Part shown: piece after piece, positions 9,592 through 17,527 of the stretch
Layout: the number at the start of each line of letters is the position of its first letter
Position numbering within the stretch: the first letter of the stretch is position 1
From: an uncultured Sutterella sp.
Lineage (GTDB): Bacteria; Pseudomonadota; Gammaproteobacteria; Burkholderiales; Burkholderiaceae_F
Assembly (NCBI GenBank): GCA_937943605.1
Contig: CALEAW010000065.1
Span: 1 to 50,144 of the forward strand
Length of the DNA stretch: 50,144 nt
Direction of reading: 5' to 3'
Position numbers and translations under genes: made by a program
Notes under the pieces: generated by a model
The model's database searches: none
Told to the model about the DNA's origin: nothing
Seen by the model: the letters and a program-made list of their open reading frames with translations, nothing else

Positions 9592-10569
9592 TTATTTGGA
9601 GCCACGAACGGTCTTGACGAGTGCTTCCCAACGTGGAGCTTCGTCTTTGACAAAGGCGGCAAACTGTTCGGGCGTATCTTGAATGGTGATGGCACCACGG
9701 CTCTTGAAACGTTGCGCAACGGCGGGATCAGCCAAGGCTTGATTCAGGGCCTGGCTAAAGCGTTCAATTGTTGCAACTGGTGTCCCCTTGGGTGCCACAA
9801 AGCCGTCCCAAGCAAAGAGCGTGCAGTCTTTGACACCAAGTTCAGCAAAGACGGGCACCTCGGGCAATAAGGGACTGCGTTCTGGCGTCGTCACGGCCAG
9901 CGGCTTCAAAGACCCGGCCTGAATATGCGGCATGACGTTTGGCATCACGTCGATCATGAAGGGGATGCGACCAGCCAAGACTTCGGTAATGGCAGCGGCG
10001 CCACCCGCGTGCGGAATATGTTGAAATTCAATGCCGGTGCGTTCACTCAAGAGAGCGCCGGCCATATGGCTCGTTGTACCGACACCCGCAGACGCAAAGG
10101 GCACGGTGCCTGGTGCCAGACGAGCCTTCTCTAATAAAGACGCAAAGTCGGTGACGCCTGCCATGGCCTTCGGATTTAAGACCATCACGAGGCTAATGAC
10201 AGAGAGCTGACCCACGGGCATCAAGTCCGTCATCGGATCAAAGGTCTTCGTGCCATAGAGATGGGGATTCACACAATAAATCCCATTGGTGACATAACCA
10301 AAGGTGTGACCATCGGCCGCAGCACGCACGACTTGACTCGTACCGATATTGCCGCCCGCGCCTGGTCGATTGACGACCACAACCTTTTCACCTAAGACCT
10401 TAGCGACCGGTTCAAGCGCAGCACGCGCCAACGTGTCGCCACCACCGCCTGGTGGAAACGGCACCACAACCGTCATCGGTGTCGACGAAGCCAAAGCCGA
10501 TACGCTTGGCCATCCCATCGTTGCCATTGCGCCCATGAGCGCTAGCCACTCTCTTCTTTGCATCGCCAT
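9592..10569 (-). CDS. Bug-family (TTT-type) periplasmic solute-binding protein
   Basis: 325 residues. The N-terminus has twin arginines before a hydrophobic stretch (MQRREWLALMG...SALAS), so Tat or Sec export to the periplasm is likely. The mature part shows Bug/TctC family marks: VVPFPPGGGGDTLAR near the start, NRPGAGGNIGTSQV and SAGVGTTSHMAG. Such proteins bind small carboxylates for tripartite tricarboxylate transporters; many are orphans without adjacent TctA/TctB, as here. GAGG lies seven bases before the ATG. It is the first gene of the apparent operon with menB and menE, which raises the inference that its ligand may be linked to quinone precursors. The ligand cannot be read from sequence. 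Confidence 0.9.
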   Translation of the reverse strand: MAMQRREWLALMGAMATMGWPSVSALASSTPMTVVVPFPPGGGGDTLARAALEPVAKVLGEKVVVVNRPGAGGNIGTSQVVRAAADGHTFGYVTNGIYCVNPHLYGTKTFDPMTDLMPVGQLSVISLVMVLNPKAMAGVTDFASLLEKARLAPGTVPFASAGVGTTSHMAGALLSERTGIEFQHIPHAGGAAAITEVLAGRIPFMIDVMPNVMPHIQAGSLKPLAVTTPERSPLLPEVPVFAELGVKDCTLFAWDGFVAPKGTPVATIERFSQALNQALADPAVAQRFKSRGAITIQDTPEQFAAFVKDEAPRWEALVKTVRGSK

Positions 10570-10642
10570 TTCACCACCTCGTGCGTCACATTGGCTGTGT
10601 TTATGTTTTTTGAGTGAAATACACCGAAGACAAACAATATTG

Positions 10643-10667
10643 TACGGTACATTCTAATCGTACCGTA
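10643..10667. promoter_or_regulatory. Palindromic operator between TetR gene and Bug-menBE operon
   Basis: TACGGTAC and GTACCGTA form an inverted repeat with a nine-base spacer in the 182-base divergent region. A further related half-site (TCGTACAGTA) follows directly. Its place between a TetR gene and a divergent operon suggests it is the TetR binding site controlling both directions. This is inference from position and symmetry. Confidence 0.6.
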
Positions 10668-10751
10668 TCGTACAGTATGCGCTTAAGTTTCGCAACTCTC
10701 GCTCAGAGCGTGTACAGTTAACTGTGGACTTCAACCAACCATCAAGACACC

Positions 10752-11387
10752 ATGACCGACTACTTGCCTCCGACTGAACGTGGCCGACAACGCGCTAATG
10801 ATCTTTTGAACTGTGCGATTGACACATTTATTGAGTTCGGCTATACGCGAACTTCACTAGATCGCATCATTTCTAAGGTCGGTGGCTCTCGAACCACGAT
10901 TTATCAGGTGTATGGCAACAAGCAGGGGCTCTTTAAATCCGCGCTTCAAAATCTCGCTGATGAGATCTACCAGTCTTATATGAAGGACTATCGTCATGGG
11001 CGATCCCTTGAAGCGGAGTTTGAAGTTTTTGGTCGAATTTATTTAAAAGGCATGCTCTCAGAACGCGCCATCGGTGCGACGCGCCTCATCATTGCTGAAA
11101 CACCTCAGATGCCAGAGATTGGCGTGTGGTTCTACCGTGAAGGAATTGCCAAGACCTACGAAGGCTTTGCCAAGGTGCTTGAAAACCATCTCGATGCTCC
11201 GTTGCCTGAATTAGAAGATGCAGCTGCCCACTATATTGAAATGTTGCGCGGCCCCCTCTTTATGAAGGCACTCTGTCAATTGGACTTCAAGCCCACTGAC
11301 GAAGACATCGAATCAGAATCAAAGCGCGTTGCCGACATTATGTGTACCTGGCTCAAAACCAAGTGGCCGATGCATCAACCCGAATGA
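10752..11387 (+). CDS. TetR/AcrR family transcriptional regulator
   Basis: 211 residues. The N-terminal helix-turn-helix is clear: AIDTFIEFGYTRTSLDRII then VGGSRTTIYQVYGNKQGLF (residues about 20-60). The C-terminal ligand domain (about 75-205) is helical with no recognisable ligand signature. The gene is divergent from the Bug-menB-menE operon, with a palindrome in between, so it most likely controls that operon and itself. TetR proteins usually repress and are released by a small molecule; the inducer here is unknown. A strong hairpin terminator follows the stop codon. Confidence 0.9.
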   Translation: MTDYLPPTERGRQRANDLLNCAIDTFIEFGYTRTSLDRIISKVGGSRTTIYQVYGNKQGLFKSALQNLADEIYQSYMKDYRHGRSLEAEFEVFGRIYLKGMLSERAIGATRLIIAETPQMPEIGVWFYREGIAKTYEGFAKVLENHLDAPLPELEDAAAHYIEMLRGPLFMKALCQLDFKPTDEDIESESKRVADIMCTWLKTKWPMHQPE

Positions 11388-11426
11388 TTCCCGTCGCCTA
11401 TTTAGGCGCTCCGTTAAATTAACTAC

Positions 11427-11458
11427 GGCACGTTCAGCCTCGAACGTGCCTATTTTTT
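11427..11458 (+). terminator. Intrinsic terminator after the TetR gene
   Basis: GGCACGTTC pairs with GAACGTGCC (six-base loop), followed by a T-rich tail of six T. Confidence 0.85.
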
Positions 11459-11461
11459 CGT

Positions 11462-11489
11462 CGATTTGTAACAAGCTTGTTACAAATCG
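11462..11489. repeat. Perfect 28-bp palindrome, core TTGTAACAAGCTTGTTACAA
   Basis: The 28 bases read the same on both strands without a spacer or mismatch. The site lies just after the TetR terminator in the 628-base gap before the Dcu-type gene. Such a perfect gapless dyad fits a dimeric regulator site better than a terminator, because no T-run follows. The protein that binds it is unknown. Confidence 0.7.
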
Positions 11490-11620
11490 CATTTAAAGGA
11501 TAAGCACGAAGTGAGAGAAGTTGCGTACTTATACTTAGTCTTTTATAAACTTAGTCATAAATACTGAAGTTTTGAATGCGCTCGTCTTGTACGCCATACG
11601 GTCACTTCTTGCAAATCAAG

Positions 11621-11640
11621 CTGTAACAAGCTTTTTACAA
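11621..11640. promoter_or_regulatory. Degenerate second copy of the TTGTAAC palindrome
   Basis: CTGTAACAAGCTTTTTACAA matches the 20-base core of the palindrome at 11462-11489 at 18 of 20 positions. A weaker TGTAAAAAGGTCACA follows at about 11647. Repetition of the motif within 200 bases supports a regulatory role. Nothing else coding was recognised between 11459 and 11820. Confidence 0.45.
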
Positions 11641-11824
11641 TTCCGATGTAAAAAGGTCACAGAAACCCTTTCGAAATACCCTCTTTTTCTTCGTTTACAT
11701 CGAAAAGCTCGCGCCACTTTTCAAACCCGTAAGGGTTCTCCCGACCTCCTTTTTTAAATCATTTAACACCCCTCTCAAAAAACCGCCCTTTAAACTCTCA
11801 CACAATCGTTTTCATACTTACTAT

Positions 11825-11865
11825 AGGGAACCCCATCCGCAACAACCCACCATGGGGTTTTCCCT
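11825..11865 (+). promoter_or_regulatory. Inverted repeat upstream of the Dcu-type gene
   Basis: AGGGAACCCCAT (11825-11836) can pair with ATGGGGTTTTCCCT (11852-11865), with mismatches. It lies just upstream of the putative promoter, with no long T-run after it. It could be an operator or a weak terminator of upstream transcription. Confidence 0.35.
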
Positions 11866-11906
11866 GCAACCCCCTCAAAACCCATGAGCAATATCCCTAA
11901 GTAAAG

Positions 11907-11935
11907 TTGACTAAAAATCATGTCTCCTTTATGGT
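11907..11935 (+). promoter_or_regulatory. Putative sigma-70 promoter of the Dcu-type gene
   Basis: TTGACT at 11907-11912 and TATGGT at 11930-11935 are separated by 17 bases. This would leave a leader of about 75 bases before the start codon. Prediction from consensus only. Confidence 0.4.
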
Positions 11936-12015
11936 GCAGACATAAAACTTTTATTTACAAGGGCTTACACTCTTTTGAGCGAGAGCCTAATTTTGTGACC
12001 AAAGGAGTTCCCGTT

Positions 12016-13317
12016 ATGGTATGGGTACATTTCGCACTGCTCTTCGCGTGCATTATTTATGCTGCTAAGCTCGGCGGCATTGGCGTCGGTATGGCCGGCG
12101 GTCTCGGTATGGCTATTGCCGTCTTCGGTTTCGGCATGAAGCCTGGTTTTATCCCGGTCGACGTGATCCTTATCATCATGACCGTGATCTTCGCTTGCTC
12201 CGTGATGCACATCGCTGGTGGTATGGATTACCTCGTTCGTGTTTCCGGTAGCTTGCTTCGCCGCAATCCGAAATACATCAACGTGCTTGCTCCGCTCGTC
12301 ACGTTCGTGTTGACCGTTCTCTCTGGTACTGGCTACACCGCCATGTCCGTTCTTAACGTTATCCAGGAAGTTGCTAAGCAGAACGGCGTTCGTCCGTCCC
12401 AGCCGTTGACCGGTGCTGTGATCGCTTCCCAGATCGCTATTACGGCTTCCCCGATTTCCGCTGCTACGGCCGCTATGTGGGTTGTCGTTGAAACGATGGG
12501 CGTTTCCTTTGGCCAGGCTCTTATGGTCATCATGCCTGCCGCTTTCTTCGGCTCTGCTGTTGCTGCCTTGATTTCCTCCTTCCAGGGTGTTGAACTCGCT
12601 AAGGATCCGATCTTCCAGGAACGCATGGCTCAGGGTCTCGTCAAGATGTCTTCCGCTGAAGATAAGGAAAAGCCGCTTCCGGCTGGTGCTAAGACCTCTG
12701 TGATCATCTTCCTTCTCTCCGTGGTCTTCATCGTTCTCATGCTTCTCTTCAAGCCGCAGATCGGTCATACGCTCGGTTCCCGTGACATCATCGTTATCAC
12801 GATGCTCATGGCTGGCTTGATCATGGTTTGGTGCTGTAAGGTTCCGCTCACGAAGATCAAGGACTCCTCCATCTTCGCTGGTGGTTATGAATCCCTCATC
12901 GTGATTCTTGGTATCGTGTGGCTTTCCTCCACGATCATCATGCCGTACATCCCCGAAATTAAGACCCAGGCTACCGAAATGCTCGGTCAGTATCCGTGGC
13001 TCCTCGCTGGTGCGTTCTTCGCTGTGTCCGCCCTCCTCTTCTCCCAGGGTTCGACCTCCGCTCTGCTCGTCCCGGTTGCTGCTTCCCTCGGTTGCGACGC
13101 TGCTACGATCCTTGCTTCCTTCGTGGCTTGCTCCGCTCTTTACATCACGAACGTTTACCCGACCTCTGCTTTCGCTATCTCTTGCGACGACACGGGTTCC
13201 TACATGGGTAAGTGGTCTGGCTCCTTCGTCATTAACCACCCGTTCTTTATCCCGGGTCTCGTTGGCCTTCTCGCTGCCGTTCCGTTCGGCTTCATGATGG
13301 CTGGCATCGTCCTCTAA
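12016..13317 (+). CDS. Anaerobic C4-dicarboxylate carrier, Dcu family (DcuA/DcuB-like)
   Basis: 433 residues from the ATG at 12016, chosen because AAGGAG lies eight bases upstream; an upstream in-frame start has no such site. It is an inner-membrane protein with some ten or more hydrophobic segments. Family hallmarks are LRRNPKYINVLAPLVTFVLT, GTGYTAMSVL and QIAITASPISAATAAM, and FSQGSTSALLVPVAASLG toward the C-terminus. Dcu carriers exchange fumarate, malate or aspartate for succinate in fumarate respiration, which fits a menaquinone-using anaerobe. Codon use is unusually uniform, with few rare codons, pointing to high expression. DcuA versus DcuB cannot be decided here. The gene stands alone, with a promoter before it and a terminator after it. 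Confidence 0.92.
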   Translation: MVWVHFALLFACIIYAAKLGGIGVGMAGGLGMAIAVFGFGMKPGFIPVDVILIIMTVIFACSVMHIAGGMDYLVRVSGSLLRRNPKYINVLAPLVTFVLTVLSGTGYTAMSVLNVIQEVAKQNGVRPSQPLTGAVIASQIAITASPISAATAAMWVVVETMGVSFGQALMVIMPAAFFGSAVAALISSFQGVELAKDPIFQERMAQGLVKMSSAEDKEKPLPAGAKTSVIIFLLSVVFIVLMLLFKPQIGHTLGSRDIIVITMLMAGLIMVWCCKVPLTKIKDSSIFAGGYESLIVILGIVWLSSTIIMPYIPEIKTQATEMLGQYPWLLAGAFFAVSALLFSQGSTSALLVPVAASLGCDAATILASFVACSALYITNVYPTSAFAISCDDTGSYMGKWSGSFVINHPFFIPGLVGLLAAVPFGFMMAGIVL

Positions 13318-13355
13318 TGTTGATACTTTGACCAAGTTCAACTTTAAGTGACCTG

Positions 13356-13388
13356 AAAGGGCGTCTTCAAAAAGAAGGCGCCCTTTTT
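13356..13388 (+). terminator. Intrinsic terminator of the Dcu-type gene
   Basis: GGGCG-TCTTC pairs with GAAGG-CGCCC with one imperfect position, followed by five T. Confidence 0.8.
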
Positions 13389-13399
13389 CATGTCTCGTA

Positions 13400-13429
13400 T
13401 TGACAACCATCTGTACTCACCTGTATAAA
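13400..13429 (+). promoter_or_regulatory. Sigma-70 promoter of the ribB transcript
   Basis: A perfect TTGACA -35 (13400-13405) and TATAAA -10 (13424-13429) with an 18-base spacer place the transcript start at about 13436, right at the first base of the riboswitch. Confidence 0.75.
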
Positions 13430-13437
13430 TGTGTCTT

Positions 13438-13562
13438 GATCTTCAGGGCGGGGTGTAACTCCCCACCGGCGGTATAGCCCGCGAGCGTTACCTAGTCACT
13501 TAGCCAACGCATGATTCGGTGAAATTCCGAGGCCGACGGTATAGTCCGGATGAAAGAAGATT
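13438..13562 (+). ncRNA. FMN riboswitch (RFN element)
   Basis: The conserved RFN blocks are present in order: CTTCAGGGCGGGGTG, ACTCCCCACCGGCGGTATAG, GCCCGCGAGCG, GATTCGGTG, then GACGGTATAGTCCGGATG. The ends GATCTTC and GAAGAT close helix P1. It binds flavin mononucleotide and lowers expression of the downstream riboflavin gene. The expression platform is probably transcriptional, since a hairpin with T-run follows at 13627-13666 before ribB. Confidence 0.96.
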
Positions 13563-13626
13563 TGAATTTGGCGCATGAGTTTGACGTACCACAGGTGGCT
13601 TCGTCTCTTTTGTGTGGCCTCAATAT

Positions 13627-13666
13627 GCCCTGAACTTTCGGTTTGACCCGGGTTTAGGGCGTTTTT
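13627..13666 (+). terminator. Riboswitch-controlled terminator ahead of ribB
   Basis: GCCCTGAAC can pair with GTTTAGGGC (one G-U pair), followed by GTTTTTAT. It lies between the FMN aptamer and the ribB start, so it is the likely off-state terminator. Confidence 0.75.
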
Positions 13667-13719
13667 ATATGCGCGCTGGCCCCCAATAACGCTCGACAAA
13701 AATCGTGCTGGAGAAGTTC

Positions 13720-14340
13720 ATGATCCAAAAGTTCGACACCATTGACCAAGCGCTTGCTGACCTTCGTGACGGCAAAATCATTTTGGTTACCGATGACCCT
13801 GATCGCGAAAACGAAGGGGACTTTATTTGTGCTGCGCAGTTTGCTACGCCAGCCAATATCAACTTCATGGCGACCTACGGCAAAGGCCTCATCTGTATGC
13901 CCATGACGGGTGAAATGTGCGATCGCTTTGACCTTGCGCCGATGGTTGCAAAGAACACCGATAACCACGAAACGGCCTTTACGGTCTCGATTGACCATGT
14001 CGACACCACAACTGGCATTTCGGCCTTTGAGCGGTCCGTGACGGCCTTGGCTGCCATTCGTCCTGAAACGCGACCTGAAGACTTCCGTCGTCCGGGCCAC
14101 ATGTTCCCTTTACGCGCCAAAGCAGGTGGCGTCTTAGAGCGTAACGGCCACACAGAAGCCACCGTTGATCTTTGCCGCTTGGCGGGTCTCGCCCCTTGTG
14201 GGCTTTGCTGCGAAATCATGGCTGACGATGGCACCATGATGCGTACTCCAGAACTCATGGCTTTTGCCCAAAAGCACAACATGACATTCATCACGATCAG
14301 CGACCTTCAGGCCTGGATTCGCGAAAAAGAATCCCGTTAA
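13720..14340 (+). CDS. ribB: 3,4-Dihydroxy-2-butanone 4-phosphate synthase (RibB)
   Basis: 206 residues. It converts ribulose 5-phosphate to 3,4-dihydroxy-2-butanone 4-phosphate plus formate in riboflavin synthesis. Key motifs are the acidic metal loop TDDPDRENEGDF (about residues 25-36), DHVDTTTGISA, RPGHMFPLRA and RNGHTEATVDL. The length fits a single-domain RibB with no GTP cyclohydrolase II fusion. I chose the ATG at 13720, which has GGAG six bases upstream; a GTG at 13705 is also in frame. The gene is under the FMN riboswitch and is followed by a terminator, so it is monocistronic and repressed by FMN. Confidence 0.96.
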   Translation: MIQKFDTIDQALADLRDGKIILVTDDPDRENEGDFICAAQFATPANINFMATYGKGLICMPMTGEMCDRFDLAPMVAKNTDNHETAFTVSIDHVDTTTGISAFERSVTALAAIRPETRPEDFRRPGHMFPLRAKAGGVLERNGHTEATVDLCRLAGLAPCGLCCEIMADDGTMMRTPELMAFAQKHNMTFITISDLQAWIREKESR

Positions 14341-14378
14341 AACGACTGACCATCATCACAATCCGACAGTCTACGATC

Positions 14379-14415
14379 GCCCGTCTAATACATAATACTT
14401 AGGCGGGCATTTTTT
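14379..14415 (+). terminator. Intrinsic terminator of ribB
   Basis: GCCCGTCTA pairs with TAGGCGGGC (one mismatch), followed by six T. Confidence 0.85.
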
Positions 14416-14537
14416 ATGTCGCTTTGCTTTCTATTTCAGACTTCAGCGCGTAAACTCAATAGATCACGTCTATAAAAAGGTGATTTCAATCGAACTCACC
14501 AAGACTCATAGCACTGATTCAATATAAAGAGAGCGCC

Positions 14538-15815
14538 ATGAAACCTATTAAAAAATCGAAGAAATTAGACAATGTGCTTTATGACATTCGCGGCCCGATC
14601 GTAGATCGCGCCAAAGAAATGGAAGCACAGGGGCAGCAACTCATCAAATTGAATATTGGTAACACAGCCCCCTTCGGTTTTGATGTCCCTGAAGAAGTTC
14701 AGCGCGACATGATTTTGAATCTTCCGAATTCTGCTGGCTACTCTGATAGTAAAGGCATCTTCGCAGCCCGTAAGGCTGTCATGCACTACACGCAACAGTT
14801 GGGCATCAAGGGTGTCACACTCGACGATATTTATTTAGGTAATGGGGCTTCCGACCTCATCGCTTTAGCGACGAACGCACTCTTAGATGAAGGCGATGAA
14901 CTCCTCATTCCGATGCCCGACTATCCACTTTGGACGGCAACCACGAGCCTCTCTGGCGGTAAGCCTGTGCACTACCTTTGCGACGAATCTAACGGTTGGC
15001 AGCCCGACCTCGATGACATTCGTAGCAAGATTAACGAGCATACCCGTGGCATTGTCATCATCAACCCCAATAACCCGACGGGTGCCGTCTACCCCAAAGA
15101 AACGCTCCTAAAGATCATTCAGATTGCTCGCGAGCATGACCTCATCATCTTCTCTGACGAGGTCTACGACAAAATTATTTACGATGACATCAAGCATACG
15201 GCCATCGCTAGTCTTTCGACCGACGTCCTCACGATCACGTTTAATTCGCTCTCGAAGGCCTACCGTGCCTGTGGCTATCGTGCTGGCTGGATGATCATCT
15301 CGGGCAACAAGCTGCTTGCCAAGGACTACATTGCAGGTCTCAATATGCTGGCCAACATGAAGCTCTGCGCCAACGTGCCGGGGCAGTGGGCCATTCAAAC
15401 AGCCTTAGGTGGCTATCAGTCCATTAATGACTTAGTAGCCGAAGGCGGGCGCTTGCGCGTACAGCGTGACCTTGCTTGGGAGCTTCTCACACAGATCCCT
15501 GGTGTCACCTGTGTGAAGCCGCAGGGGTCACTCTATATGTTCCCGCGTCTTGATCCGAAGATGTACCCCATTGAGGATGACCGTGAGTTCTTTAAGCAGC
15601 TCTTAGAAGAGACACGCGTCTTGTTAGTGCAAGGGACTGGTTTTAACTGGCCCCATCCAGACCACTTCCGTGTGGTCTTCTTGCCGCATGAAACCCAGTT
15701 GCGTGAAGCCATCGCTCGTATTGCAGACTTCTTAGCAACCTATCGCGCGACGCATTCGATTGAAGATGTCGCCGAAGTCAAGACTGAAGATAAGGCCGTG
15801 AAGAAAGCCAAATAA
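14538..15815 (+). CDS. alaA: Alanine-type aminotransferase (AlaA-like)
   Basis: 425 residues, fold-type I PLP aminotransferase. The sequence is close to the AlaA group throughout: DNVLYDIRGPIVDRAKEME, LNIGNTAPFGFDVP, PDYPLWTATTSLSGGKPVHY, INPNNPTGAVY and the PLP lysine at about residue 240 in SLSKAYRACGYRAGW. AlaA makes alanine from pyruvate and glutamate. GAGAG precedes the ATG. The last 20 residues are a charged tail (EVKTEDKAVKKAK) beyond the catalytic fold. The 3' end and terminator of this gene are repeated in degraded form about 1.66 kb downstream (17396-17508). A role as the aminotransferase of the diaminopimelate pathway is possible but not shown. Confidence 0.9.
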   Translation: MKPIKKSKKLDNVLYDIRGPIVDRAKEMEAQGQQLIKLNIGNTAPFGFDVPEEVQRDMILNLPNSAGYSDSKGIFAARKAVMHYTQQLGIKGVTLDDIYLGNGASDLIALATNALLDEGDELLIPMPDYPLWTATTSLSGGKPVHYLCDESNGWQPDLDDIRSKINEHTRGIVIINPNNPTGAVYPKETLLKIIQIAREHDLIIFSDEVYDKIIYDDIKHTAIASLSTDVLTITFNSLSKAYRACGYRAGWMIISGNKLLAKDYIAGLNMLANMKLCANVPGQWAIQTALGGYQSINDLVAEGGRLRVQRDLAWELLTQIPGVTCVKPQGSLYMFPRLDPKMYPIEDDREFFKQLLEETRVLLVQGTGFNWPHPDHFRVVFLPHETQLREAIARIADFLATYRATHSIEDVAEVKTEDKAVKKAK

Positions 15816-15838
15816 ACCTGACGACCATAGAGACCCTA

Positions 15839-15874
15839 ACGCCCGTAGGCATCAACGCTTACGGGCGTATTTTT
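15839..15874 (+). terminator. Intrinsic terminator of alaA
   Basis: ACGCCCGTA pairs with TACGGGCGT, followed by an A and five T. A related degraded hairpin occurs at 17474-17508. Confidence 0.85.
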
Positions 15875-15887
15875 GTCTTGTACCATG

Positions 15888-17292
15888 TTATTCGAGCAAC
15901 TCGTCCATCTCAACCAGATGCAAGTAAGGATCGCGTTCGGCGAGCGCTTTGAGCGCATCATCAAAACCACTACGAGAGAATAGCCAGTAATCGAAAACGG
16001 TTTCATCTCGAACTGGGAGGTGAGCAGATTTTGCCTGTAACGAACGCAAAACTTTCAGTGTGACTTTCTCATTTCGATACTTACACTCACCTACCAAACA
16101 GTGACGGCGTTCATGGTCAGTACCGACGATATCAATTTCTACATTCTTTGCCCACCAACGCCCCATTTCTGTCGGCCTAAAATGGAGTTGCCCAGCATTT
16201 CGACGGCGAACCAGGTATTGTCGGCAAACTTCCTCGAATGCCCAGGTAGCAAACTCTGCAAAAAAAGGTTCAACCAATGCATGCCATTCAGCTAACGCTT
16301 CGGCACGCGTCATGATGGGCGCAGGATTCTTCGACAGAAAACGAAACCAAAACTTCAGGTAGTGATCCGAGATGCGGTAAAGTCCTCTTGAGGCATTACT
16401 TAAGTCTCCTGCACCGGAAAAAACAGAAAATTCTCTTTCGATTAAATCCATGTCTTCAAGCACTGTGAGGTACTTCGACAGATTCCGAGTATCGGCCAAA
16501 CTCTTTTGGGCGATTTCATGTCGCGAAGTTGCACCAAAAGCGATGGCTTGGAGAATAGCGTTATAGGTTGAAGGATCCCGAAACTCCTGCCTTAAAACGG
16601 ATTGCGCCTCATCATTAAGAAAGCCACTTTCTCTTAGGAGATTGGATGCAAGGTTTTCGGTGAGAGAACGTTGAGGATTTATATCTTGCCAAAAATACGG
16701 AATACCTCCTAAAACAGCATAACCGCGGAAAACATCATCGGCTTTGCTGTGTGGGACGAATTGGGCCGTAATCTGGAAAGGAAGTGGGCGAACTTTCATG
16801 ATCGTTCTAGCCCGTCCATACAACGGATTCTTCTCTCCAAAGACTTCCTTTGCAATAAAGGACACTGCGCTGCCGCAAAGGATGAGAAAAATGTTTTTGC
16901 GAGAGAGTTCTTCATCCAAAGAACCTGAAGTTCCGAAAGCACGCTCGGACGCTCTTTCGCTATGTATTGAAACTCATCAATAACGATGACTAGACGAGAG
17001 TCGCAAGGTAGACTGGTTAGCGCTCGTAATGCTGCGGGCCAGTCGAGGAAACGTTGCTGAGCATTGTGGCTGAATGTGCCGACAGCCTCTGAAAACGCTT
17101 CGAGTTGAAAAGCATCCTTCCAGGCTCTTGCCGTGTAGAAAAACACGGGCTTTCCTTCGCAAAATTTCTGGATCAGCGCTGTTTTTCCGATGCGTCGGCG
17201 GCCGTAAATAATAGCTCAGCCCTCGGACTCTCGTACGCATCTTGGAGAGTTTCTAGTTCGCCAGTTCGTCCAAAGAAATCGAAGTTACTCAT
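15888..17292 (-). pseudogene. DUF234-type ATPase, two frameshifts
   Basis: Three consecutive reading frames together spell one AAA-type ATPase of the kind with a C-terminal DUF234 domain. It starts at an ATG at 17292 (MSNFDFFGRTGELETL). It loses one base near 17211-17216, after which Walker A reads IIYGRRRIGKTALI. It continues through Walker B RLVIVIDEFQYIAKE and loses a second base in a T-run near 16918. The C-terminal half is intact and includes EIDIVG...VGECKY, a PD-(D/E)xK-like nuclease motif. The family's function is poorly known. With two single-base deletions the gene is probably dead; assembly error is the alternative. It lies between the two copies of the alaA 3' end. Confidence 0.85.
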
Positions 17293-17395
17293 GTTCTTCT
17301 GTCCGCATAGTTGATTGAATTCGAGCGTATTCTAATCCGCAATCTTACAATGCGCCGTATTATGATCCGCGGTGTTAAGCGTAGTGACGTTTAGA

Positions 17396-17508
17396 AGCAA
17401 CCTATCGCGTGCCGCTGTGATTAAAGATGTCGTCGAAGTCAGGCACCCATATTGAGGTCATAGAGACAACAAACGCCCGTTAGCACTTTCGCTTACAGGC
17501 GTTTTTAT
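17396..17508 (+). repeat. Degenerate second copy of the alaA 3' end and terminator
   Basis: From 17396 the sequence matches the alaA coding 3' end from 15734: about 40 of 47 aligned positions agree, with one gap, beginning AGCAACCTATCGCG. After an internal deletion it matches the CATAGAGAC found just past the alaA stop, then a weakened copy of the terminator hairpin with a T-run. It is non-coding now. It may still end transcription. Confidence 0.8.
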
Positions 17509-17527
17509 CAGAGTGAATACTCTTACA

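Noticed and set aside
11572..11757. 61-codon plus-strand frame in the gap before the Dcu-type gene
   Set aside because: No ribosome site, random-looking composition, and it overlaps the degenerate palindromes, which are better explained as regulatory DNA.
11965..13410. 481-codon minus-strand frame opposite the Dcu-type gene
   Set aside because: It is an artefact of the strong codon bias of the real gene. The translation is a charged His/Arg/Asp-rich chain with no domain.
13654..14294. Minus-strand frames opposite ribB
   Set aside because: Shadows of ribB without any protein signature.
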